Shown: positions 58,081-64,000 of the stretch, piece by piece
Layout: every line of letters begins with the position of its first letter
Position numbering within the stretch: the stretch's first letter is position 1
Assembly (NCBI GenBank): GCA_014155875.1
Contig: JACEFZ010011456.1
Location: 524,501 to 588,500 of the forward strand
Source of the DNA: Cepaea nemoralis
Taxonomy: Eukaryota; Mollusca; Gastropoda; Stylommatophora; Helicidae
DNA: 64,000 nt
Direction: 5' to 3'
Notes under the pieces: model-generated
The model's database searches: none
Seen by the model: the letters and a program-made list of their open reading frames with translations, nothing else
What the model was told of the DNA's origin: nothing
Translations under genes and position numbers: made by a program

Positions 58081-58138
58081 ATATCTGGGTGTATTTCACG
58101 AACTGATCCCATTCGTAATTTTTTCTTCTTTCTTGCAG

Positions 58139-58222
58139 GTGAGCGCAAATATGTTTGTCAGCTTTGTAACCGTGCTTTCAAACAAATGACACATTTGCAG
58201 CAGCATCATAGAATTCACACTG
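58139..58222 (+). CDS. Zinc-finger gene, single-finger exon (finger 6)
   Basis: An 84-bp exon, acceptor TTCTTTCTTGCAG, donor GTAATA, phase 1 at both ends. It reads G-E-R-K-Y-V-C-Q-L-C, helix K-Q-M-T-H-L-Q-Q-H and H-R-I-H-T. M and T replace L and S in the helix, but the predicted contact residues Q, H and Q at -1, 3 and 6 remain. The open donor and linker end imply at least one more finger exon downstream, not seen before 64000. Confidence 0.95.
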
Positions 58223-58529
58223 GTAATACTTAGCTTTGGTGTGAAGTGCACATTTCAGTTCCTCCATAATTCTTTCAGTTTGTGTCTTTCTGTAAGCCTT
58301 TTGTTTTTGTTCCTTATTGCATTATGTTCTTCTATTTTGGTTTTGAGCATCTAAGTGTGTGCTTGTTTTGTTCTCAATGGCTTTTGCTTTCCTTAGGCAT
58401 TTAAATAGTTTTATTAATTTAATTTTGTTTGTTTTACTTTGAAAACATGTATCTATATGGCTTTAACTGTAGTTGTTTTTTTTTTTCCTGTTTGGCAAGA
58501 TCATCAATGCAGTTCTTAACAAAATAACT

Positions 58530-59110
58530 CTCATGGATAAATCTCCCATTGTAATTATTATCCAAATCTCCTGTGGTAATTCTGATAAAAAGTGCCCACT
58601 TTTTCTTTAAAATTTCTTAATAAAATTATCCATATGGATAATTTTCCAAATGTTTTTCTTATCAGAATCTCCTACCTGTAGCTCTTATCAAAATTCTCCA
58701 CCGTAACTGTTATCAAAATCTCCCCCTGTAATTCTTAACAAAATCTCCCACCATAACTCTTATAAAAATCTCCCACCATATTTCTCATCAAAATCTCCCA
58801 CCATAACTCTTATCAAAATCTCCCACCGTAACTCTTATCAGAATCTTCCCCTGTAATTCTTAACAAAATTACCCACCATAACTCTTATCAAAATCTCCCA
58901 CCGTAACTCTTATCAGAATCTCCCACAGTAATTCTTATCAAAATCTTCCACTATAGTTCTTAGAAAAATTTTCCTTCTTGGTTCTGATTTAAATCCCTTT
59001 TTATGTTTCTTATCAAAATCTCTTAATTAGCAAATCTACCACTGTATTTTATTGAAAAATAGCTCCAATGAGTAAATTTCACACAATAATCCTTATCAAA
59101 ATCTTTCATT
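58530..59110. repeat. 25-26-bp minisatellite
   Basis: About 20 imperfect units with AACTCTTATCAAAATCTCCC and ACCGT or ACCATA. Units fade at both edges, and diverged relatives reappear at 59560-60190. Confidence 0.92.
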
Positions 59111-59234
59111 ATAATTTTTATCTAAATTTTCCAGTCTTGTTCTTAACGAAATCCAAAGCTGCTGTTGTTTGTCAAAATCGCTCAGTGTAGTAAATCTGCT
59201 ACCAAATGTCTTAGCAAAATGGCCCACAAAGGAA

Positions 59235-59345
59235 TTTTGAGTTGAGTTAAGAACCGACATCACTGCACTCAGGATATTCCCATATGTGCTCATCCCCTCG
59301 TTCAGTAGCCAGCGAAGAGTCATACTACTAATCATTCCCACCGCT
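59235..59345 (+). repeat. Dispersed repeat R5 inside the minisatellite
   Basis: GAGTTGAGTTAAGAACCGAC, ATCACTGCACTCAGGATATT, CCCATATGTGCTCATCCCCT and GTAGCCAGCGAAGAGTCATA. It interrupts the 25-bp repeat region. Confidence 0.82.
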
Positions 59346-59559
59346 ATCTGATTTTAAAGTTCTCCTGGTCTTCCCTCTCAGTTTTTAGATTCTTCCAGAA
59401 CCCCTGCCGATCCCCAGCAATCTCATTCTTTCTACACACAGGTTCTCAATCTGTTCCCCCGCCTTCTCCATCTGGTCCCACAAGCGCACTGCCACCTCCC
59501 CCTTGTCCATAGGTAATCTACCACCAAGAGGTGCATTCCCTGCCCACAAAGGAAATCTC

Positions 59560-60190
59560 TCAATGTAATTCTTGTCAAATTCTCCCATTGCTGTAATTCA
59601 TCCACTGCTGTATACCTGCCACGAGGTTCTTAGAAAATATCCCTCTATAGTTTCTAGTAAATTCAACCACTGTATTTATCATCCATATTTAGCAATGTTA
59701 CTGTATGGACAATTTTATAATGTAGTTTTTATGGCATTTCACTATAGTTCTTAGCAAAATTTATCATTGTCCTTTGCAAAATCTCTATTCTTAGTTTTTA
59801 GTACTATCATCATTCACTATGGTTATTGTCAATATTTGACAATGCAGTTCTAGAAGACTTTGTCAACGAAGTTATTAGCAAAATCTCCCATTGTAGTTCT
59901 CATGATCCCTACACTCTAACATCTGCTGGGAGAGAGCCTGCATTTATGGGAATGTCCCAAATGCATTGATTCTAGTTAATCAGTCAATCAGTCACTCCAT
60001 CAGTCTGCAAGCTCTTGTCTTTACAAACTCTTACTTTTATATTTATTCAGATCTTAGCTGTTAAGTGTAGATCTTAGCAAACTCTTATATATAGTTGTTC
60101 AGAGTGTAATTTGAGCAAACTCTTATATATAGTTATTCAAGGTAAATCTTAGCACTGTTATCTGAAATCTTTCAGTGCATTTCTCAGCAA
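59560..60190. repeat. Degenerate relatives of the 25-bp minisatellite, with R5 fragment
   Basis: Irregular AGTTCTTAGCAAAATCTCCC-type and ATCTTAGCAAACTCTTATAT-type units. A minus-strand R5 piece lies at 59925-59985 (TTATGGGAATGTCCCAAATG). Confidence 0.75.
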
Positions 60191-60619
60191 AAGTGCCTGG
60201 TTTCCTGCATTTACAATTTCATTATTTTAATGTTTAAACTTTTCCATTTGGCCATAGTTATTACAGTCCTATTTTATTGAATGTTCTACAACCCTCTGTC
60301 TGCACTGTTTTGACACATTTTGTATTCCTTCCTTGATTTGGTAGTTGCAGAGCAGGCTTTACAGTGAATATTTATGTAGTTTTCCTCTGTTGCATTGTTT
60401 TGCAGACTATAAAGTAGACACAGGAGTATTTTATTTCTGCCCGTGCATTACCAAGGCCCGCCAGGGAAGCAGAGAATAACAACACTGTAACCCACAATGC
60501 ATGTCGTAAGACGTGACTAAGGAGGGTTGACATGAGGCTGGCCACCTCAACCAATAGAAAACGTTAGCTACAAAAGCTAACCAATCATGAATAAAGGCCA
60601 GGTAACCTTTTCTATGTCC
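60191..60619. other. Sequence without recognisable element
   Basis: Nothing supported beyond weak continuation of R6 flanking sequence (GGCCAGGTAACCTTTTCTAT at 60596). Confidence 0.4.
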
Positions 60620-60825
60620 CGCCCCTCCACAGGAGGAGTCTGCTGTGGGTATGTGAAGTGTTATGACCATTACATGTTCTAGGTCCTGAGTGCAGAGAGA
60701 TAGGTGGTCAGTCTTTTCCTGACCTCGCTCATGCCATTGTCAGCTTCCTGTTATAATCTCTACAGCAGCTTGGGTATATGGTGCTGGCCCCATATGTTTG
60801 TAGACCAGTCAAAACTTGATGGGTA
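60620..60825. repeat. Dispersed repeat R6, copy 2
   Basis: GGAGTCTGCTGTGGGTATGT, TTACATGTTCTAGGTCCTGA, GATAGGTGGTCAGTCTTTTC and GTAGACCAGTCAAAACTTGA. It matches 55241-55445 in order and orientation. Confidence 0.88.
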
Positions 60826-61207
60826 ATGTGGTTATTATCATGTCGGGTACTTTCGCTTCCTAGAACATTGTTCCCAAAAACAGCTTGGCTTGGTTGAGGG
60901 TTTATGCTTCGCTGGGAGTTGAAAGGCAACAGCAGCAGTATGCCCATTTTAGCATTGACTGCAGTGTGGTATTTGAAGCAGCAGAAATGGATGTGTGCAA
61001 TGCTCTTGGTGTAGTAACGGTACATGTCTGTCAGTTAGGGACTACTCATGCTGTTTGTTTCTTCTGAGTATCTCTGTATCAACGGGTTAGGCTGTTTGAA
61101 GCATTTAGGTTTGTTTCAGGACAGTTGCTTCAAGGAGTCTTTATATCGTAAGAATAGTGAGCTCTGGGGGGGGATTTATATGTCTAAAATAGTTGCCCCA
61201 AAATAGT

Positions 61208-61502
61208 TATCTCTTCTTCTTCTTCTTCTTCTTCTTCTTCTTCTTCTCCTCCTCCTCCTCCTCCTCCTCCTCCTCCTCCTCCTTCTTCTTCTTCTTCTTC
61301 TTCTTCTTCCCATCCGTCTTCTTTATCTGCTTTTTCATCTTCCTCCTCCTCCCCCCTTCTCCTACTTCTTCTCTTTCTCCTCCGCCCTATTCCTCTCCCT
61401 CCTCTTTCTCCTCCCCTTTCTCCTCCTCCTCCCCATTCCTCCCCCACCTTCCTCCTCCTCCTCCTCCCCATTCCTCCCCCACCTTCCTCCTCCTCCTCCT
61501 GT
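61208..61502. repeat. (TTC)n/(CTC)n compound microsatellite
   Basis: (TTC)n, then (CTC)n, then (TTC)n, then a C/T-rich stretch with a duplicated CCCCATTCCTCCCCCACCTT block (about 61430-61490). Overlying poly-Phe, poly-Ser and Glu/Gly-rich frames are by-products. Confidence 0.95.
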
Positions 61503-61664
61503 GCTTCCTTACATTCTTTTTCTCATTGATTTATTATGGAGGAGATTGGGCACCTATAGAGATGCCCTCACAGAGGAAAATGCTAATCAACTCTGAACTG
61601 AGCTGAACATTAACAGTATTTGGGCTGCCAGGTGTAGACATGTCAGTAGCATTGGGATAGAAAC

Positions 61665-61905
61665 ATCATCATCATGTCTTGTTAAATGGAGTTGGCATTC
61701 ATGTCTCTCCACAGATCTCTGTCCTTGGTGTTATGGATCAGTTCTATTAATCATATTCCTCCGTGCCACATCCAGCATAATTTCTCCTGATTTGTCTCGA
61801 CCTTTTTCTACCACTAATCTTTCCATTTGTCACGAAGTTGTCCAGTGCCTCTCTTCTCATTACATGACCAAAGTGTACTGTTGAGTTTTTCTTATTCTTC
61901 TGTCT
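61665..61905 (-). mobile_element. Possible LINE 3' fragment
   Basis: ATCATCATGTCTTGTTAAAT, CTGTCCTTGGTGTTATGGAT, GTCACGAAGTTGTCCAGTGC and CTTCTCATTACATGACCAAA follow the same block order as the minus-strand LINE-A copies, at low similarity. It is too decayed to assign a family firmly. Confidence 0.45.
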
Positions 61906-62054
61906 TCTCTCGTCCTTTAGCACCCATTAGGGCACAGGCAACCAACCAGATCATTGCGAGTCATCCTACCCTGAGCCATCCCAGGCAGCTTCGTCCTTGT
62001 TCTCCCCATACTATTCATTTCCATTTCTACTTCTCTTCTGTGTGTGTCCTAGGA

Positions 62055-62445
62055 CAGTGATTCTCAACCGGTGGGGAATTCTTCCTCAGGGGCGAGGGGG
62101 GGGGGGGGAATTTTAGGGTTTCCAAGAGGGAAATTAAGATTACTTCAAGATCGAGTTAATACATTAATACAAGAACCGATTACTTGATATTGTTTTTCCC
62201 TCCATACTATACTGTTCTGTACTTCTCGCCTTTCTGAAATTTGTTTTATAACATAAGTAGACCTGCAAATCACGTTTTATGTAGATGTCTAGACTTGTTC
62301 TAGTATGTGTTATTAAATTTAGCTTTCATTTTTACGTATGCTGTGTAGGGGCGGGAGTGGGGGGAATTTAAAGGGAGAAAATATGAAAGCAGAGGGGGTG
62401 GGGTGACATTCTGAACATATGGTGAAGGAATGCATGGGTAAAAAA
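62055..62445 (-). mobile_element. hAT-type MITE (copy 4), inverted and truncated
   Basis: Begins CAGTGATTCTCAACCGGTGG, the right-end sequence of the family. It then runs through the interior in reverse (AAGATCGAGTTAATACATTA, CACGTTTTATGTAGATGTCT, GTGACATTCTGAACATATGG). The other terminal repeat is missing after about 62445. Confidence 0.88.
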
Positions 62446-62624
62446 TACAGGAAAACCAAATTTGTGATGCGGACTGCTTGCGACTGTCCTCGCATCGTGC
62501 CACACCTCTTCTTGAAGAACCTCTTGGCTGGATTGGTTATTCTTGTTTTCTTTGTCTTTGAACTGTTTCATGCTTGGTAACTCTTTCTTATAGTGCTGTA
62601 TAAACGTGCATTACATTAAATGAC

Positions 62625-63060
62625 ATTATTTTTGAGCAAGTGCGGAAATTCAGATATCTGGGCACATACAAGATATATCACAGAGATAAATAACAGAATA
62701 TGACAAGCAAAAACTGCATTCTGTCAAATAAAGAACATTTTATGCAATAAGTTCTTGTCCTTGAAAGTTAGAAAAACAGTTCTTGCATGTTACATAGAAC
62801 AAATTTTAACATTCGGCTGTAAATCTTGGACAATTAGAAAACAGGCGAAAAATCCCTACAAGCCTTGCAGATATGGTTTTCTAGAGGAATGTTGAAAATT
62901 AATGGGACAGCCAAAATGAGCAATCTGGACATTTTGAGGGAAGCTAAGTTGCAAAGTCAACTTATCACAAACAACAAAAAGAAGCAGTTATCAATTTTTG
63001 GCCACATTATGAGAAGGCAAAAACTGGAAAATGTGATAACCGAAAAGTTTGAATAACGAA
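62625..63060 (+). mobile_element. LINE-C 3' fragment
   Basis: In broken frames: R-K-F-R-Y-L-G-T, L-A-C-Y-I-E-Q-I-L-T-F-G-C-K-S-W-T-I, L-R-E-A-K-L-Q-S-Q and F-G-H-I-M-R-R-Q-K-L-E-N-V. It matches 47010-47335 and is related to but distinct from LINE-A. No catalytic domain is present. Confidence 0.82.
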
Positions 63061-63339
63061 GACACGAACAATAGATTGCACGATTTATTGCCTGGCATAT
63101 TTTGCTGCATTTCGTCAGGTACATACTGCAGAAATCACATGACGTAAAGTAAATTAACTAGATAAATCCTTCAAGCTGAAATATACACATGTTCGCACAG
63201 TAATGTCGATTGTCTACCACAGTAATTTTAAGCTGACTAACATGTCTTTCTGTTTGCATAAATCTGGCTTGCGTTGATTGATCACTTGTTAAAGTTATGC
63301 TGTAATCTACCGTGCATATTGTATAAGATGACAAAGGAA

Positions 63340-63605
63340 GGTTGACGTGTGTTCTTAAAACATCCGGTGTGCTCATGCCGAGGTAAGGGGTTCAACCCTT
63401 ACACTGGACAGTTGGACTAAAATTTTGACCTATCGTCCTTGACTTGGGGACGTAAGTTACAAGTACCTCTGAAATCAGAGTGGGTTCGCCTGATGGTGGC
63501 GAGGGACACTGTTAATAGGGAAAGCTAATCCACATGCAAAATTCAGTCCAGCACTACTAGAAGTAGTGTGTATGGACTACACTTTAGTTCAAAGCGAGCA
63601 AGGCC
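63340..63605 (+). mobile_element. SINE3 copy, A-box lost
   Basis: ACATCCGGTGTGCTCATGCC, B-box region GGGGTTCAACCCTTAC, GACCTATCGTCCTTGACTTG, GTGGGTTCGCCTGATGGTGG and TGTATGGACTACACTTTAGT. It ends at a poly-C/poly-A run. Confidence 0.9.
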
Positions 63606-63640
63606 CCCCCCCCCCCCCCCCAAAAAAAAAAACAACAAAA
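63603..63640. repeat. Poly-C/poly-A run at SINE3 end
   Basis: About 19 C residues followed by an A-run. Confidence 0.93.
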
Positions 63641-63892
63641 AACAAACACTATGGGAAGCAGAAGAAACTGTCAGCATAGCAATATTCATTCACCAAACCA
63701 CATTTTAATTGATAAGATATTCTTTCGTCTGCGTCTTATACCCGTCTGTCTCTGTTATACATGTGAACAACATGTTAGAGAACTCTCTGGACATAATCTT
63801 TCTGTGGACTGCATGTTAGGATGTTGATTGACAGGCTGTGTATGGCCTGTCCCTCTGTATGTATATGAAGGCTTGACAGTGAGTAGTGAAAA

Positions 63893-64000
63893 GGGCCTGT
63901 GGCGAAGGAGGTTACGAACATAATTCGCAGTGCCATATACCGCATTCGAAACACAGCCGCAGATGATTTGGAAGCAATCCATCTTGCGCTTGTTTTCATA
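63893..64000 (+). mobile_element. SINE2 head, cut by window end
   Basis: GGGCCTGTGGCGAAGGAGGT as A-box region, CCGCATTCGAAACACAGCCG as B-box region and GATGATTTGGAAGCAATCC. The body would continue beyond base 64000. Confidence 0.85.

Larger units (their letters stand above)
51867..58138 (+). other. Intron of the zinc-finger gene (6.3 kb)
   Basis: Donor GTGAGT at 51867; acceptor TTCTTTCTTGCAG ending at 58138. Contains minisatellites, several LINE-A pieces, SINE3 and SINE2 copies, and the R6 repeat. Confidence 0.9.
58223..64000 (+). other. Probable intron downstream of the finger-6 exon (at least 5.8 kb)
   Basis: Starts with GTAATA. No further C2H2 exon was recognised to the end of the window, so the gene is incomplete here. 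Several repeats listed separately fill it. Confidence 0.7.

Overview
The window looks like a piece of a repeat-rich invertebrate animal genome. A lophotrochozoan, perhaps a mollusc, is my inference and not something the sequence proves. One spliced nuclear gene is visible. It is embedded in remnants of non-LTR retrotransposons (LINEs), tRNA-derived SINEs, hAT-type MITEs, one Tigger-like DNA transposon fossil, and many microsatellite and minisatellite arrays. I see no prokaryotic operons, rRNA genes, intact tRNA genes, CRISPR arrays or viral genes.

The gene is on the + strand and encodes a C2H2 zinc-finger transcription factor. A large exon (10155-11734) carries a long Ser/Gly/His/Asn-rich region, an AT-hook-like motif and the first two fingers. 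Four further exons (32765-32848, 50376-50459, 51783-51866, 58139-58222) are each exactly 84 bp and each encode one finger plus its linker. All the visible internal junctions are phase 1 and split the Gly codon of the H-T-G-E-R linker, so the exons join in frame. The acceptor at 10154 shows that an upstream exon exists and the donor at 58223 shows a downstream one; I could find neither in the window. The repeated helix K-Q-L-S-H-L-Q-Q-H recalls the ZNF384/ZNF362, Rotund/Squeeze and LIN-29 group, but orthology is not proven.

Layout. 1-10154, upstream: a 26-bp array split by a LINE fragment, microsatellites, a MITE, SINEs, two adjoining LINE fragments with broken reverse transcriptase, and an inverted Tigger-like remnant. 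10155-11734: first visible exon. 11735-32764 (21 kb intron): arrays of 28-, 23-, about 52- and 33-bp units, LINEs, SINEs and MITEs. 32849-50375 (17.5 kb intron): a 2.75-kb array of 37/40-bp units, other minisatellites, a LINE 3' end with an uninterrupted reading frame, and SINEs. 50376-58222: three finger exons separated by introns of 1.3 and 6.3 kb. 58223-64000: probable further intron with minisatellites, a MITE, a LINE and SINEs.

For this report I named the repeat families SINE1, SINE2, SINE3, LINE-A, LINE-B, LINE-C, R5 and R6. They were defined by comparing copies inside the window, not by a database search. I did not find a convincing undescribed system. The most interesting points are the one-finger-per-exon architecture with unchanged predicted DNA-contact residues, and the dense, nested repeat landscape.
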